From the NCBI RefSeq assembly GCF_000150955.2, contig NC_011670.1:1407766-1471765 (forward strand): a stretch of DNA of 64,000 bases. Direction: 5' to 3'. This DNA comes from Phaeodactylum tricornutum CCAP 1055/1 (Eukaryota > Bacillariophyta > Bacillariophyceae > Surirellales > Neidiaceae). The position numbers were made by a program, and so were the translations under genes. The notes beneath the pieces were generated by a model that had not been told where the DNA came from, searched no databases, and was given only the letters and a program-made list of their open reading frames with translations. Positions 40,706-52,405 of the stretch are shown in pieces (position 1 is the stretch's first letter; each line of letters begins with the position of its first letter).

Positions 40706-41383
40706 ATGAATTTAGCTCCACCAGCTCCTACTGTCGAATCGGCCAGCGCCGCAGCAATTCTGCCAGATTCCGCTGGGCCTGCAATTGTAAATATGGTGCA
40801 GCAAGGAGGATCCGTGAGGGTAAGTGTCGCCCAAGCAGTTGACCCGGCTGTGCCCTTTGACAACCCGCGAGTCTTTGCTCCGGCGCCACAACCTGAAGTA
40901 GAATCCACCATTTCGGTTGCCGCCTTGCGAGAAGCAGGTGGCTCAGATTTTGAAAGCTATGCGGCCATTCTCCGAGGAGCACCGGAAAAGAACTTTCTGA
41001 AAACGTGCTTACCATGTATATACGATGAACGAGATTTCGTTTCTTTTGGCGAAGCGCGAAAATACGCTTTGATAAAAGGTGCGAGTTGCTTTGTTTTCAA
41101 TGAAGATACGGATCCATCACCATTATATGCCATCCCGTTAAACGACTTGTATACAATCTTGGAAGACCCCGACAAACCTGATCCAGGAAGTGTGACAATA
41201 TCTCCAGAACTCAATACAAACAAACCACGAAAAGGGATGGTCACTGTATTGCTGAAATACAAGAACAACAGCTCACAGGCGTTTCAATTTACCTTTGATA
41301 CACTTAAAGATCCAAGTTTGGCCAACTATTTCATTGATGCTGTTGACAAAGCAGGCAAGAAGGCTGGATCAATTCCCGTTTAA
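40706..41383 (+). CDS. Unknown protein with possible PH-like domain
   Basis: A 225-residue soluble protein. The first 80 residues are Ala/Pro-rich and probably disordered. From about residue 85 the sequence alternates short strands and ends in a helix: 'GAPEKNFLKTCLPCIYDERD', 'KGASCFVFNEDTDPSPLYAI', 'MVTVLLKYKNNSSQAFQFTF' and the helix 'SLANYFIDAVDKAGKKAG'. This order suits a pleckstrin homology-like fold, which often binds lipids or proteins. I do not recognise a specific family. The frame opens at a GTG (40688); the first ATG is at 40706. No signal or membrane segment. Confidence 0.65.
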   Translation: MNLAPPAPTVESASAAAILPDSAGPAIVNMVQQGGSVRVSVAQAVDPAVPFDNPRVFAPAPQPEVESTISVAALREAGGSDFESYAAILRGAPEKNFLKTCLPCIYDERDFVSFGEARKYALIKGASCFVFNEDTDPSPLYAIPLNDLYTILEDPDKPDPGSVTISPELNTNKPRKGMVTVLLKYKNNSSQAFQFTFDTLKDPSLANYFIDAVDKAGKKAGSIPV

Positions 41384-42498
41384 ATTGTTGAAGATCAGAA
41401 GACTGACAAAGAGATGAAAAACTAACTCACATTGCCTGCCAACTTGTGAAGTTTTTCCGCAAGATGCACAAGCCCTTTTTGTATTTATCGAAATTACGAG
41501 TGACTGTTGGTAAAGCGCTTATGATCAATAGCAATTTCCCTTTTTTAGAATGTAGTTCAATTCTTGGTATGGTCCCAGCCACGTCCACTCCGTTGGAACT
41601 TTCTTTTACTTTTATAAAAATTTACAGTTGGCAATCTTGAGGCTCTTCTTGTAGGCCTACAGCAATTATTGAAGGCCCGGATGTATTATCACTAGTGTGC
41701 GGCTATTCAGCATTTTACACTTACAGTTAGATAAATGGCCAGGAAAAGTCGAATTTACGCTGTAAAGTACATGTGAAAGGGTTGCTTCATCGGAAGCCCA
41801 TTCTGCTTCGTTGGAACTCAAATTGGTTTCATAGACAGTTAAACTCACAGTTAGTTACATAAATGAAAACATAAGTGCGAGTCCTCAGGATCTCTTTGCA
41901 AGCATGTTGAAATCCCGGTTTTCCCTCTGATCGTTGGATTCTAGCTGATGAATTGACAAAGGATTTTTTCAATTTTGTTCTATAATTATTTCCACTTTAT
42001 GCTCTGTGTACCCTATAGTGACTGGTATTGCTGCTACTTCGATAACCCTTTTCATCGTTGTGGCTAGTTCTGACTGGTTATGGATGCCGCCGTCTGACTG
42101 CCGATTGTGGCTAAAATAAGCTGTAAATTCATTACTGCTTGCAATTGTTACATTCTTCATCTCTTAGGGAATCTTATTCTCAAAGTGATCAAAGAAGCTT
42201 CTTTTGACTTTTGGTTCATGGGACAATCATATCCTGAAGTCCCAGGACGATAACATTTATCGGGATTATAGCTAGCTCGTATGCGACATGTCGCTTTCTT
42301 CCAGATGTGTCACAGTCCCTCCTTATTCCAAAATTGACAGACGCGAACAACAAGGTAACAATAACACAATAGTAAAAGCTCAGACGGATGGATGCGGCTC
42401 TGCTTTTTTCGCTCTTCCTGGTTTCATCTAATTTACATTTTGATGAAACGGTAACGTTGCGCTTCTTATTGCATCAGTTACAATTATTGCTTGCTACT
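41384..42498. other. Intergenic, 1.1 kb, rich in ACTGTRA-type motifs
   Basis: Copies at 41622-41628, 41721-41727, 41845-41851 and 42310-42316. The motif density is the highest in the window. No gene, tRNA or long repeat was recognised. The SKI2 frame is open from an ATG at 42388. Confidence 0.4.
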
Positions 42499-45400
42499 AT
42501 GAACATATCTTTGGAAGAGCTGCAGGCTTTTTTAAGGGCTGATCAAGCCGAGGGAGATCGCAAACAAGCCGCACAGTATCGCTTCGATCGTCAAACGTTG
42601 CCTATCCGACAAGCAATACGGAAAGTATGGCAGCGGCACGGGGTGCTTGAGCCCATAGAAGGAGTCTGGATGCGACCAATTCCTGACAACTTATATCAAT
42701 GCCCTCTGTCTCATCCCCAAACTTCCTTGGTGTGCTGGAATACACTGGCTGCGCCGGTCCAGGCACAAATCAGTCACCTGAAACCAGCAAACGAAACGGA
42801 TGTCGTAGAAATTCCCTTTGTGCTGCTGCAGCCAGAGAAGCAAGGTACGAATAGAAGCGTAAATGGAGGACACAGTCGTCCTCTTAACGGAAATTTGAGC
42901 GACAAGCTTTCTGAATATACGCGAGGTGTGGCCGGTCAAAGCCGACCGTTCCTGCCCGGTGGTGTTGACGATGACGACGCCTTTTCGAACGTGGAAGATC
43001 CATATCGCACTCCGGAGGCAATTCAGCGAGCGCACGCTCCATTGAAAAATGGGATCAAGAAATCCTGGCAAGACGGAACTCTCATTACGGCACCTCCAGG
43101 GGTGAGTTTCAAGGTCGGATTGTCTTGGCAGAATTTGCACAGTGATGTCGATGGCAGCGAGACCAAGACATCAGCTAATGTTGTCGCTGCTGAGAGCGAA
43201 GTCAAACTCGTCTCTAGAATAGATGATTTAGGGTACACTAGGAATGATCCCCAGGAATCGGCGACGAATTTGTCAACAACAATGGGAACCTTCGACCGAC
43301 GCTTTTTCGACGACGATTCACTATTTGCAAGTAGTGGCGAGGACAGTGCGGGAGAGTTTGATTCGGGCGACGACAGCAGCGATGAAGGCCAGAATGCTAG
43401 CGCTTCAACCTTAAGAGAGGAGATCATGTTGGAGGCATCCAAAGCGGAAGGAATAACTGCAGCTGACGTAGTCACCGACACTGAACGAGAGCTGGATGAT
43501 CTTTTGAGGGATCTCACTGCTTCCGGCAATGGAGCTACGACGCGCAAAAAGATCGTAGGCCATACAACGATGGCAAATGCACTACATTTAGCTGTAAAAA
43601 GTACCGAACACCAAACCGACGCAACTCGGAAGACGTGGGCGAGCACAAAGGTTTTGCCTATTCGAGACTTTATTGAGTGGGTGCCGAACCCGGCCATGAC
43701 ATTTCCATTTATTCTTGACGGTTTTCAACAACAAGCCGTTGTTCGATTAGAACGATCTGAGTCTGTTTTTGTTGCCGCTCATACTTCGGCGGGGAAAACC
43801 GTTGGTGAGTTGACGTTGCGTTCAAGCAAGGTGTTCTCTTTTGTGGATTTCTCACAGTCAGTGCAACACTCTATTTACTACTTCTCCAAGTTGCGGAATA
43901 CGCCGTGGCCTTGGCGAAGCAGCGTGGGACGCGCTGTGTATACACGTCTCCAATCAAAGCCTTAAGTAACCAAAAGTTTCGCGACTTCTCGTTGAAGTTC
44001 GGTGCGGAGAATATTGGTTTGATTACTGGAGATCTACAGGTCAACGCAGACGACTCAACCTGTTTGATCATGACGGTAAGTGAATAACAATTTCGAGCGG
44101 TCTCTACCGCATCTTTTTTAATTTCATGGTTCTTACATGAACTGTAAATTGTGCAGACTGAAATTTTGCGGTCTATGCTTTATCGAGGGGCCGATTTAGT
44201 TCGCGACATTGAGTTCGTGGTTTTCGACGAAGTAAGTCAAAGAGCGATTTCCTGCCAACATTATATATATGTAGTTGGCCTTATACGATTCTTCACCTCG
44301 ATAGGTACATTATGTCAATGATACCGAGCGAGGAGTTGTTTGGGAGGAAGTAATTATAATGTTGCCCTCTTACGTGAACTTGATTTTCTTGTCGGCGACT
44401 ACACCAAATACCTTGGAATTCTCAGATTGGATTGGACGGACTAAACGAAAGCCGGTGTTCGTTATTAAGACAGACTACCGACCGGTTCCCTTATCGTTTA
44501 ATTTGTGGGCAGGTCTTAAGCTTCATACCGTAATGGAGGGTCGAGATGGATTTCTTGAGAGAGGATTTGCGTCAGCCGCGAACGCGCTCCTCCCTGCGTC
44601 CGCTAGAGACTCAAAAAAAACTAAGAGCGAATCCAAGGGTCGCCCGCCCGCTAAGACTGCAATCGGCTCAAAACAGATGGCATGGCAAGCCCAGGGAACC
44701 AAGCAAAACTGGATGTCCCTTGTGCGCTTTTTGGACAGAGAAAATATGACTCCAACCGTTGTGTTCTCGTTTTCGAAGAAAAAGTGTGAGGAGATTTCTA
44801 TCATGTTGCAATCGCTTGATCTAAATACGGCTAAGGAACGAGGTGCTGTCCAAGGTTTTACGCTGCAGACGGTGGCTCGTCTCTCCAAGAATGATTCGAA
44901 TCTACCTCAGGTAGTAATGGTATGTGAGATGGTGCAACGGGGAATCGGTATTCACCATGGGGGTCTTCTCCCGATACTGAAAGAAATGGTCGAGATATTG
45001 TTTGCCAAATCACTGGTGAAAATTCTTTTTGCAACTGAGACATTCGCCATGGGTGTGAATATGCCTGCACGCAGTGTAGTTTTCAACAGTGTTCGGAAGC
45101 ATGACGGCAAGCAGTTTCGTCAACTCGAGCCTGGAGAAATAACGCAAATGGTAAGCTGACCTTCCGTTGACCTTTACTACTCCACCACACTCGTCACTAA
45201 GATTATCCGTTTCGTTTTTGAAAGGCCGGTCGCGCCGGGCGTCGTGGACTGGACAAAGTAGGCACTGTGATTATATGCTGTTTCGGCGAAACACCTCCAC
45301 CGCAACCTATGTTAAAGCAAATGTTGACTGGGTCATCGACAAGATTAAACAGTCGCTTTCGACTCACATACAACATGATTTTGAACCTACTAAGGGTCGA

Positions 45401-47138
45401 GGAAATGAGCGTTGAATCAATGATCAAACGGTCATTCTCCGAGTTTGCTACACAACGAGCCCTGACTACGAACGACTTTCCCCAGTTGCTGACTCGAGGG
45501 ATCAGAGCACTAGAGAAGTTGGAAGAAACTTACAAAGTAGAGGCAGCAAGTCGTATTGGGTCTGAGGACGTGGAAGAGTATTTCTCGACTTGCAGCGAAA
45601 TCCTTTCAATAACCGAACGTCTACTGACAAATGTGAGAGACACGGAGGCAGCATCGTTCGAAGGCATTCTACAAAAGGGTAGAATCGTTTTGATTTCGGC
45701 CTGTCGAGAGCTTGGTGCGGTCAGAGCCCCCGCACTTGTACTTAAATCGCCCTCGTTGTCTTCGAAACTGACTCCAAACGTAAACGCTCGTACCGATAGA
45801 TCCAATAGCAAGGAAGTACTTGTTGTTTGCCTTGTCTTACTACCAAGCAGTTACATCGCATGCCAAAGTGACATCAATAAAAAGCCAGGGACAGTCGGCT
45901 ACGTTGGGTTGACGCGCAGCCGTCATTTTTCTATCAGGAAAATACGGGTTGGACAGATCCTTCTGGTCTCTTCGCAGAAGTGTAATGTTGACACGACTTC
46001 TATTCTAAGGGAAGAGCACAGCTGTCTTGGGGATCCACGATTCAATGCGACGTCATTTCTAGCTCCAGCTCAAGCAACAGAGAATCCTTTTGCTGGAATG
46101 AAAACGCGGGGCAAAAAGGGGGCCTCAATGGACAACAAAAGGGGATCTGGCACTGCAAAAGCAGATGAAGAAGTCGAGAAAGTCCTAGACTCGTTAATGG
46201 AAGCGGAAAGAGCAGAACTTTGTGATTCTGGTGTACCATTGTTAGACCTCCGTGACTTTTTGAAACGGGGGGACAGTGTCTTACGATCTCGACAGCTGTT
46301 CGGCCGACTTGAAGCTGAATTGGATCAAATGCGGAACTACGAAATCCATCGCCATCCCAGCCTCGAATCGATGTACTCTACTGTGGAACGAAAAGAGAGT
46401 TTAAGAAGCAAGGTGAATACTTTGCGCCATCTTTTGTCGAATGAGTCGTTACAACTTTTCCCAGATTTCCTTCAGCGAAAAGCAGTACTTCGCAAACTTG
46501 GATATATCGACGAGAAAGAAACCGTGTCCATCAAAGGACGCGTCGCTTGTGAAACAAACACCTGCGAGGAGCTGATTGTGACTGAGCTGGTTTTTGAAGG
46601 GCTCTTGAACGAACTCGATCCAGAAGAGATTGTCGCCGTCCTTAGTGCTCTAGTTTTTCAGGAGAAAGGCAAGGAAACTTCATTGAGCGTCGAACTTCCT
46701 GAAAGATTAATTGTTGCTGTGAGCAAATGAAGACAATAGCATTAAATCTGGGCCGTATTCAAAAGGATGTGGGCTTAGACATAGATCCTGCTGAATACAG
46801 CGAAAGCTCGCTCAACTTCGGTCTCGTTCATGTCGTCTACGAATGGGCACTCGGAGTCCCTTTTAAAAGCATTTGCGACTTGACTGACGTTCAAGAAGGT
46901 TCTATTGTTCGAAGCATTACCCGCTTGGACGAGCTTTGCCGTGAAGTCCGAAATTGTGCACGAGTGGTTGGAAATCCTACTCTGTACAGAAAACTGGAAG
47001 CCGCAAGCATGGTGAGTATCTATGGAAGTTCGTAAATGTTTGCAAAGATCTCGGCGAAACAACTCATGCCTTCTCGTTTAAATGCCGTAGACAATCAAGC
47101 GCGACATTGTGTTTGCTTCGAGTCTATATGTGAGCTAG
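42499..47138 (+). CDS. SKI2: Ski2-type DExH RNA helicase, with apparent frameshift
   Basis: Helicase of the SKI complex that feeds RNA to the cytoplasmic exosome. Six exons: 42499-43804, 43891-44075, 44157-44231, 44305-45150, 45225-47011 and 47091-47138, all GT-AG. Motif I 'AHTSAGKT' (about residues 427-434), '[15 protein letters not shown]', motif II 'DEVHYVND' (completed across an intron), motif III 'SATTPN', '[10 protein letters not shown]' and motif VI '[13 protein letters not shown]' are in order. The C-terminal DSHCT region ends '[15 protein letters not shown]' in the last exon. Near 46729 the frame breaks: 'RLIVAVSK' meets a stop and '[16 protein letters not shown]' continues in the next frame. 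One extra A in AGCAAATG would give 1415 residues and align without a gap to human SKI2. An ATG at 42388 would add 37 residues. Confidence 0.92.
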
Positions 47139-47191
47139 AGAAACAATCAAAATTAAGTTCTTATTTAGCGTTCGTACTTATGTAACTTAGT

Positions 47192-50100
47192 TTATCTTCC
47201 CGCCCACTTCGTTTGATACATCAATAGTTGCTCTGGAGGGAGCTTACCAATTGCTTCATCAGTACTCACCCCCGATTCTCCTGTTTGTTGGAGCACATGC
47301 GCACATCGCATCCAGCCTTCCCATTGTCGAGGATCATCAAAGATTCGTCCATCCACGAGCCGTGGCAGCAAAAGGTGCGCGATCCAAGAGTGCAGGCTTT
47401 CATGCTTGGTACACACTAAAATGCACGTGCGCATAAAGGCAAGCGGGAGTTTCTCCGTTCCGGCCAGAAACATGCCGCTGAGGTAGTCCAAGGCAGCCAT
47501 AACCACTCGGTCGTTGTAAACTCCATCATCCTCAAGGCAAAGCTTGATTGCTGCAAGATATCGTTTCTGGGGAATTGATGCGGCTGCGAAGTCTAGCTTA
47601 TGCAGGAAAACAAGCTGTTCGCAAAGCGTCATTCCACGCAGAGTAGGATTCTCAGTATCTGGTTCGTCGCGGAAAATTAACGCGTGCCTCCCAACCCTGT
47701 CACTGGAATGCACCAAGGCGGCCAAAAATATCTTGTCTTCGGCTAAGACAAACTCTGGGAGACGCGCCACTATATCTTTTCTCTTCATGGCCGAAACCAC
47801 CGGAATAATAAAGCGCGGGTCCTTTTTGCCATCCACTGTAAGCTTCAAATCCTGGATTTGGTAGCATGCTTGTATTAATTCTTCGTCTGGAGAGGATGTT
47901 AGATTCTCGAGGAATGAAAGTAGCATAGGTACTTCGTTTGCTTTTGTCTCGGAAGCAACGCCGATCGCGGTTGATGCTGTCCCGTGTTTTGCCGCTACTG
48001 CACGCGATAACTTTGGCATGTTTGCACGAACAACCTTGGAAAGAGCGTCGGCACGGCCACCACTACATGTCTTGAACAAAGTCTCGATCATCTTTGGATT
48101 CCGGACACAAAGTGCCATGTACAAAACAACAGGCTTCCGCAATTTGTCAAAAACTTCCTTTTCTTTATCGCTTTGTGCGGCCAAAGGATTCTTCATTGAG
48201 TAATCACCTTTACTTTCAATGATTCCATTGGCCAGCTGAATTTCATCGTATTTTTCCACAGCAAATCGAAAAGCAAAATGAAGCTCTTCTGTTGCAGAGC
48301 CAACGACGGCAGACGACAAGCTTTCACTCTTTGGAAATAGTACGTTCATTACAAGCTTAAGGGCTTTGTCTTGAATAATGTTATTGGACGGCACTCGTCC
48401 GGTGGCTATGCCAACAGCACAATCGACAGCACCTTTCCGAATGTCCACTGAATCTCGTTGGAATGCGGCATCTCTGAGTATCAACAGCGCAGATGTTGCA
48501 CGTTTCTCAGCTGCAACTTTGGCTGCGTGCACAGCAGCCGATGCAGATATAGCTTCCTGCCCAAATTTTCTGGCGGCTTCGGCAGCCTTTTTTGTAATAC
48601 TTTCAACATCGCAAATCGCACAAACAAGTCGAAGGCTTCGTACAGTCAGACGAGGGAGCTTCTCGACATCTCGTTGCAAAATAGAAGCCGACTGAGCAGC
48701 TATTTTTTGCCGAACCTTGTCGCCTGGTTTCTCATCAGCTTGCTCGCACGCATACACAGCTGATGCCACAAATATGTCCAGACTCGAATCGTATTTCCAA
48801 AGACCAGGAGTATCGCTGTGGTTATATAGTTCGGAGTCAGCGCAGCAGTGCACAAGTGCTTCGTTCAATATGCGCTCGTTGATTGAGAAGTCAAGCGTAG
48901 TAGATATTTGCTTCATTTGGTATGAGTCCACGCCCAGGTAAGATACTGCCAATGGATAGGCTTCGATAAACTTTTTCGTAATCGCGTCGACCTTAGAATC
49001 ACCGACCTTGCGATACAATCTAGTAACGACTTCACTCGTGCTCAATGGCTCTGTCTCCGAAACAGCTTTCATGCGACTCAGAGTAAATAAAAGCTTAGCC
49101 GCGATCTTGTTTCCAAAGTCAGCCAAGTGCTTTGACCGATAATTTTTACTTGTCGAAATCATCCTGTGTACTGCATCCGATGCCGCAGAACCGCACTGCT
49201 CTTGCATTAGCTTTCGCCTTTTCGTGCGCGCGTTGTCAAGAGTTTCTGATTGAATAGTACTTTCGTCAAAGTCCGCGATGAATTTTGAGCTGAGTCGGAA
49301 ATGGTCGTCCGCTTCTTTATCAAAGGCCCATGACGCGCCCCCATCTCGGTCATACCACCGTCCCTCTTCTTGAGAAAGTGAAGCACCATTGGTCATCACT
49401 GCATCGACTATGAAATTCAGTGTTACTGCTACTTTTCGTGTCTTGGAACTAGCAGATGGTCGCTTTTCTGGTAGATGGCTCAGATTGCTCAAAATCAATT
49501 CTACGGCATCAGACATGTTCGAGGGTAGCTGGATACCGTGTCCCAACCCTCGTGCTGCCTTTGCCGCACGCATTTTGGCCAGTGCATCGTCAGTCTCTCT
49601 CTGTCGCTTGGTTGCACGTTGTTCGTTGCCGCTGCTTTCCCACTCATAATAAATGTTGGCCCGGTTTCGCGCTGCGCGACCGGCCGTCTTCAGCGAATTT
49701 GCATGGCGCGCCATACCCAAGGCCTTATCAGCTTGTTGCTCCATGTCAAAGCCAGAAAGCGCTTTGTGAAGAATACGAAATGAGCTTGTCGTAACAGAAA
49801 GGGAATTGCGGAGCAACGTCAAGCATGAAGCCCGAAGCTGGGAGGTCACAGCCTTGGCAGCGGAATCCGAGAGAGCCCCGCCCTTTGAAAGCTCTGGAGG
49901 GTGTGCTGCCCGACGAGCCAAACAGGTAGCGGCATCTTCGAAGAAAATGGGCCTGTTCATCGCCAATGCTGATATGGCGTTGATAGTAAGAGCATATGAT
50001 TTTTGGGCCAACATGAAATCGAAATCCAAGCTGGACCGGTCTACACCGACGTTGAGAGAGTCGTTGCCATCTTTCGAGACGAAAGACGACTCAACATCAA

Positions 50101-51393
50101 GATATGCAAGTGCCGCTGGCTTTAGAATAGAAACTACCTGCGTTGATGGCACACCATCGTTTCCCACGCCGAGCATCATATCTGACAGGACGTTGACATC
50201 GATTTTGACCTGCCCCCCTAAAAGCGTCAACCCTCGAAGAGTTGTAAAAGCGTATTCCGCAATCGATTCAAGGGCTTCACGCGTAATGATTGGGTGACCC
50301 TCTGGGAGGTCATCCAGGGAGAAATCCTCCATGATCTACAATCATTTGACGTAGGTAAGGCATATGAATTAACAGACTAAAAGAGTTGACGTGACCACCG
50401 GAATCAATGAAAACTTACGTTTTGGCCACGGCGTCGTGCGGCCGCTTCCTGAGGTTTCCTCGAACAACACAGTATTACAATCTCTAAGAATTTGATGCAA
50501 GCAGACAGAACCGCCTCTCCTTGTTGACTGAGAAACAGCTTTTTCAAGACACCTTCAACCATTTTCATTACCGGCGCATATAGACGATTCGCACCACGAT
50601 CGTCGGCGTCTTTGATACGTTGAACGATGTGTTTCAAACTAGGCCGGAGAGAGGCAGATGCAGCGATAATTCCACGCGAAGCTGTTGCGCTTTCTGCGTT
50701 CTCGGATGTAAACACCCCCGGAAGTGTGCAAGCTATGGAGGCTTGTACCCAGTATCGTAGAAGTTCCCCTTCACGAGCCAGACGCTTGTCTTTGCGTCGT
50801 TTTAGCAAATGGCGAGGAACCGTAGTTCCTCCCCCACTGGATCCACCAGCACCATGCGGACCAGTGCCTGATCCGGAAGTCGTGCTATCAAGCCAGCTAC
50901 CAGCTTTGTGCCATTCTTGCCACAAATGACGAAAAAACTCAAGGCTGGAAGCACGTTTGGCTGGAATCATATCGGATTGTGCCATCTCCAGCAACACTGG
51001 TAGCACAAGATCTGAGACTGTCCGTTCATAAACATCATCTGCGGCGGAATCGACACCGTCGGATCCCACACCGCGGTAATAGGTTCGGGCAATCGAAGGC
51101 CCCGTGTGAGCGGCAACCTCCAAGACCGGTCGCAGAAGAGTCCCGAGTTCTTCGTGAACGTTGGTCTCCGCAGACGTTCGAACTCCAGGATGCAACTTGA
51201 CTTCGTCCAATGCTGATACAACCCGCCCTTCCAAATCGTCGATAGCCAGTAGAAGAGGATCTTCCTGGTCGACGGCTATGGCTTCTTCACCGTCTAAGTC
51301 CGGCTGGGCGTTGTCATCGTCGGACAGGTTTTCGTCTTGCTGCTGAAGTGCCGCCAACGAATCATCTAGCGCTTCGCCACGCGAAAACGACAT
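47192..51393 (-). CDS. SYMPK: Symplekin, scaffold of mRNA 3' end processing
   Basis: Scaffold (Pta1 in yeast) holding the cleavage and polyadenylation factor together. Exons 50419-51393 and 47192-50335, joined in phase 0, give 1372 residues. Exon 1 holds the N-terminal HEAT region; its end, 'EAVLSACIKFLEIVILCCS', matches the symplekin/Pta1 N-terminal domain. The middle is helical repeat with acidic and basic links. The C-terminal domain ('LDYLSGMFLAGTEKLPLAFM', 'LHSWIAHLLLPRLVDGRIFD', 'QWEGWMRCAHVLQQTGES', 'LPPEQLLMYQTKW') matches the symplekin C-terminal family, including the 'W.G..RC' and 'LPP.QL' elements. The start at 51393 follows an ACTGTAA motif by 39 bp. Its stop is 53 bp from that of SKI2. 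Confidence 0.88.
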
Positions 51394-52405
51394 GACAGAG
51401 CGCGAAGTCGAGTAGGAGACCGGGGTAGAATACTGTAAGTTTTGCAAAGGTACAATCAATGGACACGTGCGTTATCCATCTCCACAGATAAGTTTCTCTC
51501 CATGATTTCGACTCAGCTGCTGCTAATAAGAAACTCAAGGGCTCATCCGCTCACTCGAAGCATGGCCGACTTGCAACTAATTCGGGACGGGCGACGATCA
51601 GACGGTCTCCATCCGAAAATTTTATGTAACAAAAGTGTAAATGGTAGGTACTATTGAGCTCTTGTTGGCAGGGCAGTTCTGGCTATGGCACCTTGTTGCT
51701 TGAAACAATTAACCAAACAACCAAATTATCCATAAAAGCTGTTGAAAAGTTACCCGATTCTTGCAAATTCCCCTCACTTTGAAACAATGGTTTTGCCAAC
51801 ATGCGGAAAGCCTCTTTATTTAAAAATGGCTACTAGCTAGGCTGCACATCCTTTATGTATTTGACATTTCGTTCGGATGTAATGTCGACTTTGTATTTTA
51901 AATCCAGTTTCAAACATAAATTCGGAAAGAATTTCTTTCTGTTGTTCCAGCTTGGAAAGTGAAAAAAACCATTGCACGGACACGCACACGTCAGTGTTCG
52001 TCGGGAATTCGGGGGATGGTCAGTCGATTCTTGAGGTAGTTTGTAAGAACAATTTGAACTGACTTTGACAGTGACTGACAGATATCTTTGATAGTGGACC
52101 GCACGTGGTGTCAAACGGTTGCATTCCGACAAACAGAGCTCGAGCAGGAGCGCGAAAGCAGCTGCGTCGTTAAGGGTTGTAATCCGCAAGAACAGGAACA
52201 TCAGCAAATGAGCTCCTGATGAGCACAATTTTAGGCGCTGTGATCTTTTTAACTCAAAATCACCACGAGCTCTCTCACAGTCAACTACATTGCTCTATTA
52301 CTACTGCTCGTCCACTTCCCTTCGCTTTTTATTCAATCTAGTACTACGAAACATCGTCGTCTTTAGTTTGCAGCCTTTTGCATTTGACATCTCTTTGCGG
52401 TTTCC
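51394..52405. other. Divergent intergenic region, 1 kb
   Basis: ACTGTRA-type motifs at 51432-51438 and 52275-52281. A 51-codon frame at 51501-51657 contains 'RDGRRSDGLHPK', faintly like the start of RNase PH-type exosome subunits, but nothing continues it. A 130-codon reverse-strand frame (51833-52228) starts with TTG and is probably chance. Confidence 0.35.
51432..51438. promoter_or_regulatory. ACTGTRA-type motif upstream of symplekin
   Basis: ACTGTAA, 39 bp before the symplekin start codon at 51393. Role unknown. Confidence 0.3.

Noticed and set aside
42499-51393. A functional RNA-processing gene cluster (SKI2, symplekin, with U1-70K, NUP54 and DBP9 elsewhere)
   Set aside because: Such genes are common and scattered in eukaryotes; no shared promoter or co-orientation supports a cluster.
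51501-51657. Short frame with 'RDGRRSDGLHPK' as the start of an exosome RNase PH subunit
   Set aside because: No further RNase PH sequence follows in 700 bp in any frame; the likeness is limited to a few residues.
51833-52228. Reverse-strand 131-codon frame
   Set aside because: Starts with TTG, odd composition, no domain, lies in an AT-rich spacer.
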